This document shows, in pieces, positions 7,783-16,728 of a stretch of DNA of 45,819 nucleotides. Under the pieces are notes generated by a model that saw only the letters and a program-made list of their open reading frames with translations, was not told the DNA's origin and did not search any database. The stretch spans positions 1 through 45,819 of the forward strand of contig NZ_JAPSHJ010000029.1 of NCBI RefSeq assembly GCF_031179985.1, read 5' to 3'. The first letter of the stretch is position 1. Every line of letters begins with the position of its first letter. This DNA is from Arthrobacter sp. GTDB taxonomy: Bacteria; Actinomycetota; Actinomycetes; Actinomycetales; Micrococcaceae. The position numbers and the translations under genes were made by a program.

Positions 7783-9213
7783 TTATGCATCAAGTGCAGA
7801 CATCACGTGCTTGATGCGGGTGTAGTCCTCGACGCCGTACATGGACAGGTCCTTGCCGTAACCGGATTGCTTGAAGCCGCCGTGCGGCATTTCCGCCGTG
7901 AGCAGGATGTGAGTGTTGATCCAGACGGCGCCAAAGTCGAGGTCCCGGCTGACCCGCATGGCAGTACCGTGGTCGCTGGTCCAGACGCTTGAGGCGAGGG
8001 CGTATTCGACGTCGTTGGCCAGGCCGACTGCTTCTTCCTCGCTGCTGAACTTCTGGACCGTGATGATGGGGCCGAACGTTTCCTGCTGCACCACGCTGTC
8101 CGTCTGCTTGGCTCCGGTGATGATGGTGGGCTCAAAGAAGAAGCCCTTGTCTCCCGCCCGTTTGCCACCGATTTCGATCCTGCAGTTTTCCGGGAGGGAC
8201 TCCACCACGGCGCTGACCGCCTTGAAGTGGTTGACGTTGTTCAGTGGGCCGAAGTAGTTTTCTTCATCGTTCTGGGAGCCAGTGTGCAGGCTCTTGGTGT
8301 GGTCCACCATGGCGGCCACGACGTCGTCGTGCACTGAGTCCTCCACCAGCACGCGGGTGATCGCCGTGCAGTCCTGGCCCGCGTTGAAGAAGGCGAATTC
8401 AGCGATGGCGGCGGCGCTCTTCTTGATATCAGCGTCCTTGAAGACGATGGCGGGTGCCTTGCCACCCAGCTCCAGGTGGGCGCGTTTGAGACCCTTCGCA
8501 GCTCCCGAAGCCACAGCGATCCCAGCCCTGACTGAACCGGTGATGGACACGAGACCCGGGACCTTGTGCTCCACCATCATCGAGCCGGTCTGGCCGGTAC
8601 CAAGGATCACGTTGAGCACGCCTGCCGGGAGGATGTCCGCTGCAAGCCGGGCAAGCACCAGCGTAGATTCCGGTGTGGTGTCGGACGGCTTCAGCACAAC
8701 AGTGTTGCCGGCCGCGAGGGCGGGACCGATCTTCCAGATGGCCATGAGGAACGGGTAGTTCCAGGGAGCTACCTGAGCTACGACGCCGATGGGCTCGCGT
8801 CGGACAAAGGAGGTGTGGCCTTCGAAGTACTCACCGGCGGACTTGCCCTCGAGGATGCGCGCGGCACCGGCAAAGAACCGCATTTGGTCTGCTCCGGCTG
8901 CAACTTCCTCCGAGGCGATCAGGGAGCGGACCTGCCCGGTGTTGCGGTGCTGGGCCTCGACAATTTCGTCGCTGTTGGCTTCGATGGCGTCAGCAAGTTT
9001 GAGCAGCATCAGCTGGCGCTGGCCGGGTGTGGTGTGCTTCCAGCTCTTGAACGCCTCGGCGGCGGCACTCATGGCAGCGTCAACGTCAGCCTGGCCGGAA
9101 ACCGGAGATTTGGCCACGACGTCACCGTTGGTGGGATTCACAATGTCCAGCGACTCCATGCCGGACGGCGTAACGAACTCGCCATTGATGAAGTTCTGCA
9201 AGGTTTGAACCAC
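7783..9213 (-). CDS. Gamma-aminobutyraldehyde dehydrogenase (betaine-aldehyde dehydrogenase family)
   Basis: An NAD(P)-dependent aldehyde dehydrogenase of 476 residues. Seen: cofactor-binding APWNYPFLMAIWKIGPALAAG (split as APWNYPFLMAIW, about 149-160, then KIGPALAAG), general base E248 in HLELGGKAP, catalytic C282 in NAGQDCTA, and QETFGPIITV. The sequence and the adjacent GABA aminotransferase point to oxidation of 4-aminobutyraldehyde to GABA in putrescine breakdown; succinate semialdehyde or betaine aldehyde cannot be excluded from sequence alone. The frame extends to 9279, but GAGG sits about 9 bases before GTG 9213 (VVQTLQNFING), and homology begins there. It is first in the minus-strand operon and divergent from the PucR-type regulator. 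Confidence 0.9.
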   Translation of the reverse strand: MVQTLQNFINGEFVTPSGMESLDIVNPTNGDVVAKSPVSGQADVDAAMSAAAEAFKSWKHTTPGQRQLMLLKLADAIEANSDEIVEAQHRNTGQVRSLIASEEVAAGADQMRFFAGAARILEGKSAGEYFEGHTSFVRREPIGVVAQVAPWNYPFLMAIWKIGPALAAGNTVVLKPSDTTPESTLVLARLAADILPAGVLNVILGTGQTGSMMVEHKVPGLVSITGSVRAGIAVASGAAKGLKRAHLELGGKAPAIVFKDADIKKSAAAIAEFAFFNAGQDCTAITRVLVEDSVHDDVVAAMVDHTKSLHTGSQNDEENYFGPLNNVNHFKAVSAVVESLPENCRIEIGGKRAGDKGFFFEPTIITGAKQTDSVVQQETFGPIITVQKFSSEEEAVGLANDVEYALASSVWTSDHGTAMRVSRDLDFGAVWINTHILLTAEMPHGGFKQSGYGKDLSMYGVEDYTRIKHVMSALDA

Positions 9214-9259
9214 GGTGTGCAACCTCTTTCGTACTGACTCAGGCAAAGAGCCATTTTGT

Positions 9260-9309
9260 GATGCGGAGCATAGGAGCATGCCTCCGATGCGGCTGCAACG
9301 AGCCTATGC
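9260..9309. promoter_or_regulatory. Candidate operator cluster in the divergent gab/regulator promoter
   Basis: In the 183 bp between the dehydrogenase and regulator starts are a direct repeat GATGCGG (9260-9266 and 9286-9292) and an inverted repeat GCATAGG (9268-9274) / CCTATGC (9303-9309), with GCATGC between them. The arrangement suits a local regulator controlling both genes. Inference from layout only. Confidence 0.4.
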
Positions 9310-9384
9310 CTTGCCCTCATGGCTGGGAATAGCCACCTGCACACCGTTGGGGGATCCCTTTAGTGCGATGACACAGCACGGGGC

Positions 9385-9396
9385 TATCCTTTACGC
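9385..9396 (+). promoter_or_regulatory. -10 element of a probable leaderless transcript (regulator gene)
   Basis: TATCCT at 9385-9390 is followed by 6 bases and then the ATG at 9397. No Shine-Dalgarno sequence is present, so transcription probably starts at the start codon. Confidence 0.55.
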
Positions 9397-10842
9397 ATGG
9401 CAATCTCACTCGCTGCCCTGCTGGGGGTGCAGGCTCTGAAACTCCGCAAATCCGGCCTGGCGGAGACCACCTGGCATCAGGACATCCACTGGGTTGCCGT
9501 GACTGAACAAGAGGATCCGCAGCGGTTCCTCAACGGCGGAGAACTGGTGCTCACTACCGGCATGCGCCTGCGGACGGCTCCGGAGCAGCGCAGGTTCGTC
9601 CGCCAGGTACAACGTGCCGGGGCAGTGGGGATCGGCTTTGGAACGGGGCTGACGCATGAGGAGGTCCCGCCGGCACTCGTCGCCGAAGCTAACCGCTGGG
9701 GACTTCCGGTCGTCGAAGTGCCCTATGAGACACCCTTCATCGCCATCGGCAAACTCGTGGCGGATGCGCAGTCGGCCGACCACTACGCCAAACTTGAGCG
9801 GCTCATCGCGGGCCATCAGATCCTGGCCCGCGCACTGCTCACTGGCGGCGGGCTTGCGGAGCTTTTGAGGCACCTCGGTTCCATGCTGCGTACTGAAATC
9901 ATCCTGACCCAGTTCACCGCGCAGCTCTACAACAGCGCTGCCGGAAGCCCGTCCCCCACCGCGGACGAGTGGGCGTCGTATCCCATTCCGACGGGCCGCC
10001 GGGATGCCTGCACGCTTTGGGTGAAAAGGCCCTTCGAGGATTCAGGGATCGTCAATTACGCCCAAAACCTCATCAGCGTGGAGCTGAACAACATGATGAA
10101 ACAGCGCCAGTCCCAGCGCGCATTGTCCGGGCAGGTCCTTGAGGACGTTATCCACGGAACCCTGGAACCAAGCGAAGCCTCCCGGCGGCTGGCCGGGATA
10201 GGGGTCAACAGCACCCGCAAGAACGTGGTCCTGTTGGCCGAATCCGCCGCCCACCAGAAACAACTCATCAGCTCCTCAGTTCCGCCTGAGCTGGAGCAGG
10301 GAGTTACCGCCGTCGTTGGCAAGGACCTTATTGCTGTCATCCCCGACGACGGTACCGGTTCCGGTGCGCTCGCCAGGCGCCTGAGCGATCACCTGGCGGA
10401 AGCCGGCATCCACGCCACAATAGGAATTGGCGGGGCGTACACCAAGCCAAACGGGCTCCGCTGGAGCTACTTCGAGGCCCGGGAGGCCGCCAGCCGCGGC
10501 CTGTCCGTGAACGAACCGGAACGGCTCAGCCTGACGTCGCTGCTGCTGGCCAGTGAAGACGTACCCCTTGCCGACATGGCCAACGAGTCCCTCAACCCGC
10601 TCCGGACGTTCGATGCCAACCATGGTGCCGAGCTGATGACCACCCTGGAGAGTTACCTCAGCAACAACGGTTCTGTGGCCGCCGTCGCCGAAGCGCTGAC
10701 ACTGCACCGCAACACTGTCCGGTACCGTCTGGCGCAAATCACCGAAATGACCGGTTACGATCCCTCGATCACGGCGGACCGTGTGCAACTGTGGCTCGCC
10801 CTCGCAGTCTCCCGGCTGGGGGCGCGGCACGCAGGACGGTAG
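9397..10842 (+). CDS. PucR family transcriptional regulator
   Basis: A 481-residue cytoplasmic DNA-binding protein. Seen: an N-terminal PucR-type sensory domain (ALLGVQALKL, then GGELVLTTGMRLRT near residues 48-61 and ANRWGLPVVEVPYETPF near 100-116), a middle GGDEF-like linker, and a C-terminal PucR helix-turn-helix around 430-455 (VAAVAEALTLHRNTVRYRL). Known: PucR proteins control purine, GABA and polyamine catabolism, often from a divergent position. Inferred: it activates or represses the adjacent dehydrogenase-gabT operon in response to GABA, putrescine or a derivative. No ribosome binding site; ATG 9397 fits leaderless initiation. Confidence 0.9.
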   Translation: MAISLAALLGVQALKLRKSGLAETTWHQDIHWVAVTEQEDPQRFLNGGELVLTTGMRLRTAPEQRRFVRQVQRAGAVGIGFGTGLTHEEVPPALVAEANRWGLPVVEVPYETPFIAIGKLVADAQSADHYAKLERLIAGHQILARALLTGGGLAELLRHLGSMLRTEIILTQFTAQLYNSAAGSPSPTADEWASYPIPTGRRDACTLWVKRPFEDSGIVNYAQNLISVELNNMMKQRQSQRALSGQVLEDVIHGTLEPSEASRRLAGIGVNSTRKNVVLLAESAAHQKQLISSSVPPELEQGVTAVVGKDLIAVIPDDGTGSGALARRLSDHLAEAGIHATIGIGGAYTKPNGLRWSYFEAREAASRGLSVNEPERLSLTSLLLASEDVPLADMANESLNPLRTFDANHGAELMTTLESYLSNNGSVAAVAEALTLHRNTVRYRLAQITEMTGYDPSITADRVQLWLALAVSRLGARHAGR

Positions 10843-11449
10843 TCCCTCGGGGACCTCAAGACAGTACGCTGCACGCTGTCAGATCCCTTCCCTCATGGTC
10901 CATCCGGCTCCATGGTGGCCTCGTTCAGCGGTGTCCTGGCAGTGGATATCAGGGGCTTCTTGTGGATGGCCGGGCTACGCCCAGTCCAGGCTGCCCTGCG
11001 AATGGAGAACTTCGTAACGCCCTTCATCCGGGGCGGGTTGTTGGCTCTGTTGGTCTCCGGCATCTGGCTTGTTCCTTTCAAGGAACGGCTGAGAGCCATG
11101 GGCCGGGATGCCCCATTCCTGGCTTTCACCGCCCCTTGGTTCCGGCAACAGTTGCTTTTGCGGTTCCCGGCATCGCAACTCTGTTGGTGGACTGCCGTCA
11201 TCGTTGGATTCGTCTCGGCCGGGAGTCACTAGCCCGCCATGAGATGAGCGTGCACATTGCGGCTGCGCTTTCGATTGTGACTCATGCCACGCGCTGCTGC
11301 CAGGTTTGGGATATTCTCTAGGGGCGTATCCAGGTGTTCCGGCACCAGGGCGGGGGCTAGGCGCAATGTGGCGACCCAGCCGCCCCCGGCTGATTTTCAG
11401 AGATGCAGCCCGGGACCCGACCCCGCGGACATCAAAGGATACGACGAGC
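10843..11449. other. 607-bp stretch without a confident gene
   Basis: Between the regulator and the VWA-protein gene. It holds a short GTCCC/GGGAC hairpin right after the regulator stop (10844-10856), one possible small membrane-protein frame (10912-11232), and a GC-rich segment at 11330-11400 where GGCGGGGGCT can partly pair with AGCCGCCCCC in the leader of the downstream gene. AAAGGA at 11434-11439 is the ribosome binding site for 11450. Confidence 0.6.
10912..11232 (+). CDS. Possible small membrane protein or gene remnant
   Basis: A 106-codon frame, not recognised with confidence. It has hydrophobic segments around residues 38-53 and 90-103 and the stretch GVLAVDIRGFLWMAGL near the start, which loosely recalls small integral membrane proteins with a DLRLLGL-like motif (DUF6644 type). 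There is no ribosome binding site, and several codons are uncommon for the neighbours. It could be an intact small gene, a decayed remnant, or chance. Confidence 0.25.
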   Translation: MVASFSGVLAVDIRGFLWMAGLRPVQAALRMENFVTPFIRGGLLALLVSGIWLVPFKERLRAMGRDAPFLAFTAPWFRQQLLLRFPASQLCWWTAVIVGFVSAGSH

Positions 11450-13339
11450 ATGGGCCGACGACGTGCCGCCACCAGACCCAGCTACCCGCGTTGGCTGTTG
11501 ACCGTTGCAATTACCGCTGTTGCCGTGTTGGGCCTGGTCGGCGGGGCACTGCTGTTGCCGACCATCCTGGGACCGGGCGGATCGGCATCCTCCCAGGGAG
11601 GGGCGGCCATGGACGGCACCCCCACGCCAACCGTGGAAGCAGTTCTGCCGGCTGATCAACCCCCTGCCGCCTCGGGCAAGGCGCCCTGCATTTCGGTGAA
11701 CGTACTCGCGTCCCTGGAAAACGCCGACATGGTGCGGTCCCTCGCGTCGGAGTACATGGCCAAACCCCGGAGCGTAGACGGACTGTGCGTGACCGTGAAC
11801 GTCAGCCAGGAGAAGTCGGGCGTGGCAGCAGTAAAGAGGGCAGGTCAGTTCGCAACAACTCCTGCAGCCGAACGTCCCACCATTTGGCTGCCCGATTCCA
11901 CCGCCTGGCTGCGCGTAGCCAAGGACAAGGCGGGAGACGCCGGGAAGGGGTTCGAAACCAGCGGCACCAGCGTCGCGCGGAGCGGGATCGTCGTAGCCAT
12001 GCCGGCTTCCATGGCCAGGGCGATCGGATGGGACGCCAAGGCTCCCAGTTGGGCCGACGTCTTCAAAGCCGCAGGAGACCCCGACGTCTGGGAGCGCCTC
12101 AATCACCCCGATTGGGGGAAGTTCAAGTTCGGCAAAGCCAGCCCCACCGTTTCGACCTCCGGCCTGATGGGATTAGTGGCCTCCTACGGTGTGGCTGGAA
12201 ACAATCTGGAGGCGCTGGACGGGTCCAGGCTGAAAGAGGCTGCAGTCGTTGAAAAGGTCAAAGCGGGTGAGCTCAGCACAAGCCACTACATGGCTACTCC
12301 CGAACACTTCCTCTGGCATGCCCGTCAGGCAGATGACGCCGGCAAGGTCTCGGAATTCCTGTCAGCAGTGATCGTTGATGAGAAGTCTGTCTGGGACTAC
12401 AACAGGGGCATTTCCAGCAACGACGGCGTCACCAAACAGACAGGACTGGCACCAAAGGAACCCCTGCTGGCCATCTACCCTAGCGAAGGCGTCCTGGTGG
12501 CGGACAGCCCGGCCGTGGTCCTCGAGGGAAGCTGGATCAGTGCGCAGCAGCGTCTCGCCGCAGAAAGCTTCATTGCCTACACCGGCACCGAGCAGGGCCA
12601 GAACGTGGTCAAGACCACCGGGTACCGGAATATCCAGGACAAGGTGGAGGATGTCGTGGCGACTACCGGACGTTACGCATCCTCACTTGATGTGATCCCG
12701 CTGCCCTCGGATGAAGTGCTGACGGCGGTTCAAAAGAGCTTCCCGGAGGTACGCAAGAGGGCGCGGGCCCTTTTCCTGCTCGACGTTTCCGGCTCCATGC
12801 GCCAGGAAATCGCCCCAGGGGTGTCCCGCCTGCAGGGCGCAAAGGATGCCGTCACGAAGGCCATGGAGCACTTCACAGGGGAAGACCAAGTGGGCATGGC
12901 TGCCTTTTCCCATCTGGAGGGCGGCGAACTGTCCCCGGGGCTGGTGAGTCCGGTGGCCCCGCTCAAAACAAACAAAGCCGATCTCCTGGCGGAGTTGAAC
13001 GCACTGCAACCCGTCGCCTACACGCCCCTCTTCGAAGCTGTGGGGAAGTTTGCCGCACAGCAGGCAGAGGCCTACGACAGCTCTTCGATCAACACCATCG
13101 TGCTCCTGAGCGATGGCAAGAACGACACTCCCCACGCAGGAACCCTCGCGACCCTGACAGAGCAACTCCATGACCAGCACCACACCGCGCCAATACTGGT
13201 CTTCACCCTCGCCTACGGCGCCGACGCCGACACCGCTTCCCTGCGGGCGATCGCCAAGGCCAGCGGAGCTCATTTCTACGACGCGAGCGATCCCAACCGG
13301 CTGGAAGCAGTGCTTGGCGATCTGGTGACGAGCTTCTAA
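11450..13339 (+). CDS. Membrane-anchored substrate-binding/von Willebrand factor A domain protein
   Basis: A 629-residue protein. Seen: a positively charged N-terminus (MGRRRAATRPSYPR), one membrane helix at about 15-40 with no lipobox Cys, a Thr/Pro-rich spacer, an extracellular solute-binding-like domain (about 75-420), then a VWA domain with a complete metal-binding site: D445-x-S447-x-S449 (LFLLDVSGSM), T525 (VAYTPLFEA) and D555 (LLSDGKND). Known: VWA domains bind protein partners through a divalent cation; this two-domain arrangement is found in actinobacteria with no settled function. Inferred location is outside the membrane, tethered by its N-terminus. The ATG at 11450 has AAAGGA about 10 bases upstream, so the longer open frame from 11306 is not used. 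A transport gene lies downstream on the same strand. Confidence 0.85.
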   Translation: MGRRRAATRPSYPRWLLTVAITAVAVLGLVGGALLLPTILGPGGSASSQGGAAMDGTPTPTVEAVLPADQPPAASGKAPCISVNVLASLENADMVRSLASEYMAKPRSVDGLCVTVNVSQEKSGVAAVKRAGQFATTPAAERPTIWLPDSTAWLRVAKDKAGDAGKGFETSGTSVARSGIVVAMPASMARAIGWDAKAPSWADVFKAAGDPDVWERLNHPDWGKFKFGKASPTVSTSGLMGLVASYGVAGNNLEALDGSRLKEAAVVEKVKAGELSTSHYMATPEHFLWHARQADDAGKVSEFLSAVIVDEKSVWDYNRGISSNDGVTKQTGLAPKEPLLAIYPSEGVLVADSPAVVLEGSWISAQQRLAAESFIAYTGTEQGQNVVKTTGYRNIQDKVEDVVATTGRYASSLDVIPLPSDEVLTAVQKSFPEVRKRARALFLLDVSGSMRQEIAPGVSRLQGAKDAVTKAMEHFTGEDQVGMAAFSHLEGGELSPGLVSPVAPLKTNKADLLAELNALQPVAYTPLFEAVGKFAAQQAEAYDSSSINTIVLLSDGKNDTPHAGTLATLTEQLHDQHHTAPILVFTLAYGADADTASLRAIAKASGAHFYDASDPNRLEAVLGDLVTSF

Positions 13340-13400
13340 CTCCGTTCTTACGCAGCTCGTTCAGGGAGCGATCTGCACCACTTAAGTTCCGGATGCAAAC

Positions 13401-13422
13401 GTCTAACGTCTAACCTTTGATA
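13401..13422 (+). promoter_or_regulatory. -10 element and tandem heptamer before the MFS gene
   Basis: TAACCT (13411-13416) lies 6 bases before ATG 13423, the same spacing as other leaderless starts in this window. It is overlapped by a tandem GTCTAAC heptamer (13401-13407 and 13408-13414). Confidence 0.5.
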
Positions 13423-14763
13423 ATGGCTAGTACGACGACGGCATCCCTGCGGACGGTTGCACCTCCTTACGGCGGCGCAGCGGCAGATCCGGCAGTGGAC
13501 CCACAAGCAGACGGAAATTCCTCAACCAGTGTGGTAACAAACAGCGCTGCCGGCGACCCCGCGGGCGTTCCCTCGCAGCCGCGCTCGGTGCTCATTCTGG
13601 GGGTCGTCGCCATTGTGCTGATCGGGCTGAACCTGCGCGCGGGCATCACAGGAGCTTCGGCCCTGTTCCATGATCTTCAGCAGGTCCTGGGTTACGGACC
13701 CTTCGTTGCCTCAGTGATCCCGTCGATCCCCACCCTTTGCTTCGCCGTGGCCGGGGCCGCTACATCGTGGCTGAGCCGCCGGTTGGGCGTCGAAAAATCC
13801 ATTCTGCTGGCCTTGGGAATGCTGACCGCAGGGCTCCTGCTGCGGGGCATCCCCTCGACCGGAATGCTGCTGGCGGGAACGGTGGCAGCAATGTCCGGCC
13901 TGGCAGTCTGCAACGTGGCGATGCCCTCCTTCATCCGCGAGCACTATGCGCATCGGACATCCCTCATGACCGGCCTTTACACCGTCACCATGACTACCGG
14001 CGCCACTCTCTCCTCCGTACTGATCGTCCCCCTGGCCCATCAGCTGGGTTCACCATCCCTGGGAGTGGGGGCCATCGGCCTGCTCTCCGCCGCAGCCTTC
14101 CTCGGTTTCCTTCCGGTTGCCCTCCGTGCGCACCGGATGACAAAGGCGGCGATGCCACTGCACTTCTCGCCCTGGCAGATGCTGCGGACGCGCAAGGGCC
14201 TGCTGATCACGGCGATCTTCACGCTGCAGGCATTGCTGGCCTACGCCATCCTGAGCTGGTTCCCGTACATGCTTACCACCGTCGGCCTCTCCCCGGCTGA
14301 CAGCGGACTGCTGTTCGGGCTGATGCAGCTGGTCTCCGTTCCCTCAGGGATGATACTCATTGCCATCGGCTCGCGTCCCCGGATGCTGCGGCCCGCCTTT
14401 TACCTCGCGACCGTGGCCATGGTCCTGGGAATAGCTGCGATGCTCCTGCTGCCGCCATCCCTTGCCGCCGTACCGGCAGCAGTACTGGGCTTCGGGCTCG
14501 GAATTTTCCCGCTGGTCATGGTGATGATCAGCCGAAGCGGGCGCACGACGGCGGAAACCACGGCGATCTCCACGCTGGCGCAGTCGGTGGGGTATCTGCT
14601 TGCAACAGCAGGACCATTTGGGATGGGCCTGCTGCACAGTGCAACCGGAAGCTGGAGCCTGCCCCTGGCACTCTTGCTCGCCATCGCGATGGTGCAGGTG
14701 GTGGTGGCCCATCAGCTCACCAGTGAACGGACGGAGAAGAAGATCCCGGTGGCCAAGCCATGA
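13423..14763 (+). CDS. CynX/NimT-type MFS transporter
   Basis: A cytoplasmic membrane transporter of 446 residues with about twelve hydrophobic helices after a roughly 55-residue polar N-terminal tail. Seen: LIGLNLRAGITGASALFHDL in the first helix region (the NLR-A-x-x-x-x-x-P/S pattern of cyanate/nitroimidazole-type permeases), SWLSRRLGVEKSILLAL at the loop after helix 2, and ISRSGRTTAETTAISTLAQS late in the chain. The substrate cannot be told. Its TGA overlaps the ATG of the downstream FadR-type regulator (ATGA at 14760-14763), so the two are co-translated and the regulator probably controls this transporter. The start chosen, ATG 13423, fits a leaderless promoter; TTG 13417 is in frame but falls in the spacer. 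Confidence 0.88.
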   Translation: MASTTTASLRTVAPPYGGAAADPAVDPQADGNSSTSVVTNSAAGDPAGVPSQPRSVLILGVVAIVLIGLNLRAGITGASALFHDLQQVLGYGPFVASVIPSIPTLCFAVAGAATSWLSRRLGVEKSILLALGMLTAGLLLRGIPSTGMLLAGTVAAMSGLAVCNVAMPSFIREHYAHRTSLMTGLYTVTMTTGATLSSVLIVPLAHQLGSPSLGVGAIGLLSAAAFLGFLPVALRAHRMTKAAMPLHFSPWQMLRTRKGLLITAIFTLQALLAYAILSWFPYMLTTVGLSPADSGLLFGLMQLVSVPSGMILIAIGSRPRMLRPAFYLATVAMVLGIAAMLLLPPSLAAVPAAVLGFGLGIFPLVMVMISRSGRTTAETTAISTLAQSVGYLLATAGPFGMGLLHSATGSWSLPLALLLAIAMVQVVVAHQLTSERTEKKIPVAKP

Positions 14764-15452
14764 GCCTTACTGCCTCCTCCCGTCCGGCACTGGCCGAAGA
14801 AGTTACCGCTAAGCTGCGGCAGATGATCCAGACCGGGGAATGGCCCCTGCAGGAGCGGATCCCTGCTGAACCGGAGCTGATGGCTGGGCTTGGCGTCTCC
14901 AGGGGTACCCTGCGTGAGGCCATTAAAGCGTTGGCGCACAGTGGAATGCTGGAGGTTCGGCGGGGGGACGGAACTTACGTCCGGGCCACGAGCGAGCTTT
15001 CGGGAGCTGCGCGGCGGATGTATAAGGACCACACTGAGGAGCACATCCTCGAGGTTAGGGTGGGGCTGGATACGCAGGCGGCACGGCTTGCCGCCCGCAA
15101 CGCCACCGAGGCCGACATCATCGCGATGCGGGCGCTCCTGGCCGCACGGGAGAAGGCCTGGACTGCAGGAGACTATGCAACTTGGGCGCGGGCGGACTGG
15201 GAGTTTCACGAGGCGGTTGCCCAGGCATCGGGGAACCCGCTGCTTCATGAGCTCTACACCAGTTTCGGTGGAGTCTTCCACAGCGATCTTGTGCGCCAGC
15301 AACGCCGCCCCGGTTTCGAGGGACTTCCGGTTGCGGGTCACGGCGAGCTTCTGGACGCCATCGAAGCGCATGACGAGACTGCCGCCGTCGAAAGCGTTCA
15401 ACGCAATCTGAACTCCTGCGCGGAGTGGCTGCGGGAGTGGCTTCCGGAGTAA
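14760..15452 (+). CDS. FadR-type GntR family transcriptional regulator
   Basis: A 230-residue DNA-binding protein. Seen: an N-terminal winged helix (LRQMIQTGEWPLQERIPAE, then LGVSRGTLREAIKALAHSGM at about 44-63, then RRGDGTYVRA), and a C-terminal all-helical FCD ligand domain with DWEFHEAVAQASGNPLL (about 145-161) and GHGELLDAIEAHD, which carry the usual Asp and His metal/ligand residues. Known: FadR-type GntR proteins bind small carboxylic acids or similar ligands. It overlaps the MFS gene by 4 bases. Inferred role: local control of the transporter. Confidence 0.92.
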   Translation: MSLTASSRPALAEEVTAKLRQMIQTGEWPLQERIPAEPELMAGLGVSRGTLREAIKALAHSGMLEVRRGDGTYVRATSELSGAARRMYKDHTEEHILEVRVGLDTQAARLAARNATEADIIAMRALLAAREKAWTAGDYATWARADWEFHEAVAQASGNPLLHELYTSFGGVFHSDLVRQQRRPGFEGLPVAGHGELLDAIEAHDETAAVESVQRNLNSCAEWLREWLPE

Positions 15453-15500
15453 CCCCGCTGAACTTCCCCCAAAATGTCAGAAGGCTTACTGTTTCAGGGT

Positions 15501-15506
15501 TATCTT
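15501..15506 (+). promoter_or_regulatory. Possible -10 element for the AI-2E family gene
   Basis: TATCTT, which would start RNA near 15511-15513, about 45 bases before the chosen start codon at 15556. Confidence 0.35.
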
Positions 15507-15555
15507 TTCAATGAATCCTGATTCAGCTTTGCCCACCAACAACGGGGAGAACGTC

Positions 15556-16728
15556 ATGGCTCGAGCAGTGGAACCCTCGGCACAGGAATCCACGACCCAC
15601 GCGGCACCAACCCTTACCGCCGCGACAACCCCCAAAACCCCACGCTCCCTCTGGTCAGACAGCTTGGGGCGCGTGGCCGTCCGCTCTGCCCAGATTCTGC
15701 TCATCCTGGCGGTGGTAAGCATCTCCATCTTTGCCCTGATGCAGATCCGGCTGTTAGTAATTCCGGTGCTGATCGCGCTCATCCTGGCCGCTGCGATCGG
15801 CCCGTTCGTGAACCTGCTGCGGCGACGTGGTTTGCCCGGCGGTGCCGCAACGGCCATCGCCTTTGTTCTGCTGCTGACTGTCCTGGCCGGGGTCACGAGC
15901 ATCATCGTCATGTCGGTCCGCAACCAATGGGGAGAGCTTGTGTCCCAAGCGGCGTCAGGGCTGGAGGAACTGGAAAATTTCCTCTTGACGGGCCCGTTCC
16001 CGCTGGACAGGGAGCAGCTGGAACAGGCACGGACAGGTCTGGTGGAGTTTGCCACCAGCAGCCAGGCGCGGTCCGGAGCCATTACCGGACTGTCCGTGGT
16101 GACCGAGTTCCTGGCCGGCGCCATCCTCATGGTGGTCATCCTCTTCTTTTTCCTCAAGGACGGCGCGAAGATCTGGGAGTTCTTCCTGCGGCCCTTCAAG
16201 GGGCAGCGGGAACAGAAACTGCGCCGGGCAGGCAAGCGGACGCTGGAGGTCCTGGGCGGTTACGTGCGCGGCACGGCCATCGTGGCCCTCGTGGATACCG
16301 TGGCAATCGGCGCGGCCCTGCTGATTCTGCAGGTCCCCCTCGCCATACCCTTGGCCATCATCGTATTCATCACCGCATTCATCCCCCTGGTGGGAGCAAC
16401 CGTTGCCGGTATTCTCGCGGCACTGGTGGCACTGGTGGCCAACGGCCCCGTGGTCGCGCTGATCGTGGTGGCAGTCGTTATCGCCGTGAACCAGCTCGAG
16501 GGTGACCTTCTGCAGCCGGTGGTTATGGGGAAATCGCTTCAGCTGCACGCCTTGGTCATCCTGATGGCACTGACGGCGGGTACCATTCTGGCGGGCATCA
16601 TCGGAGCCGTGCTGTCCGTCCCGCTCGCGGCCGTTGCGTGGGCCATCATCCAGGTCTGGACCGCCGAGGACCCGAAACTCCAGGATATGAACCCCGACCT
16701 GCCCCCAGCCAACAGCCAGCCCGTGTAA
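15556..16728 (+). CDS. AI-2E family transporter
   Basis: A 390-residue integral membrane protein with about eight helices. Seen: paired hydrophobic segments at about 45-90, a soluble stretch around 125-165, VILFFFLKDGAKIWEFFLRP (about 196-215), GYVRGTAIVALVDTVAIG (about 236-253), FIPLVGATVAGILAALVA and the C-terminal NQLEGDLLQPVVMGKSLQLH signature. Known: the family was named for autoinducer-2 export in E. coli, but members also act as ion/proton antiporters, so the substrate here is open. GGGGAG sits 6 bases before ATG 15556 (MARAVEPSAQ); an in-frame ATG at 15511 lacks a ribosome binding site. A hairpin overlaps the stop codon. Confidence 0.9.
   Translation: MARAVEPSAQESTTHAAPTLTAATTPKTPRSLWSDSLGRVAVRSAQILLILAVVSISIFALMQIRLLVIPVLIALILAAAIGPFVNLLRRRGLPGGAATAIAFVLLLTVLAGVTSIIVMSVRNQWGELVSQAASGLEELENFLLTGPFPLDREQLEQARTGLVEFATSSQARSGAITGLSVVTEFLAGAILMVVILFFFLKDGAKIWEFFLRPFKGQREQKLRRAGKRTLEVLGGYVRGTAIVALVDTVAIGAALLILQVPLAIPLAIIVFITAFIPLVGATVAGILAALVALVANGPVVALIVVAVVIAVNQLEGDLLQPVVMGKSLQLHALVILMALTAGTILAGIIGAVLSVPLAAVAWAIIQVWTAEDPKLQDMNPDLPPANSQPV

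Noticed and set aside
9214..9279. N-terminal extension of the aldehyde dehydrogenase
   Set aside because: The extra residues have no family counterpart, lie over the promoter/operator region, and GTG 9213 has a ribosome binding site.
10975..11472. 165-codon minus-strand open frame
   Set aside because: No start signal, unusual residue composition and overlap with the start of the well-supported VWA-protein gene.
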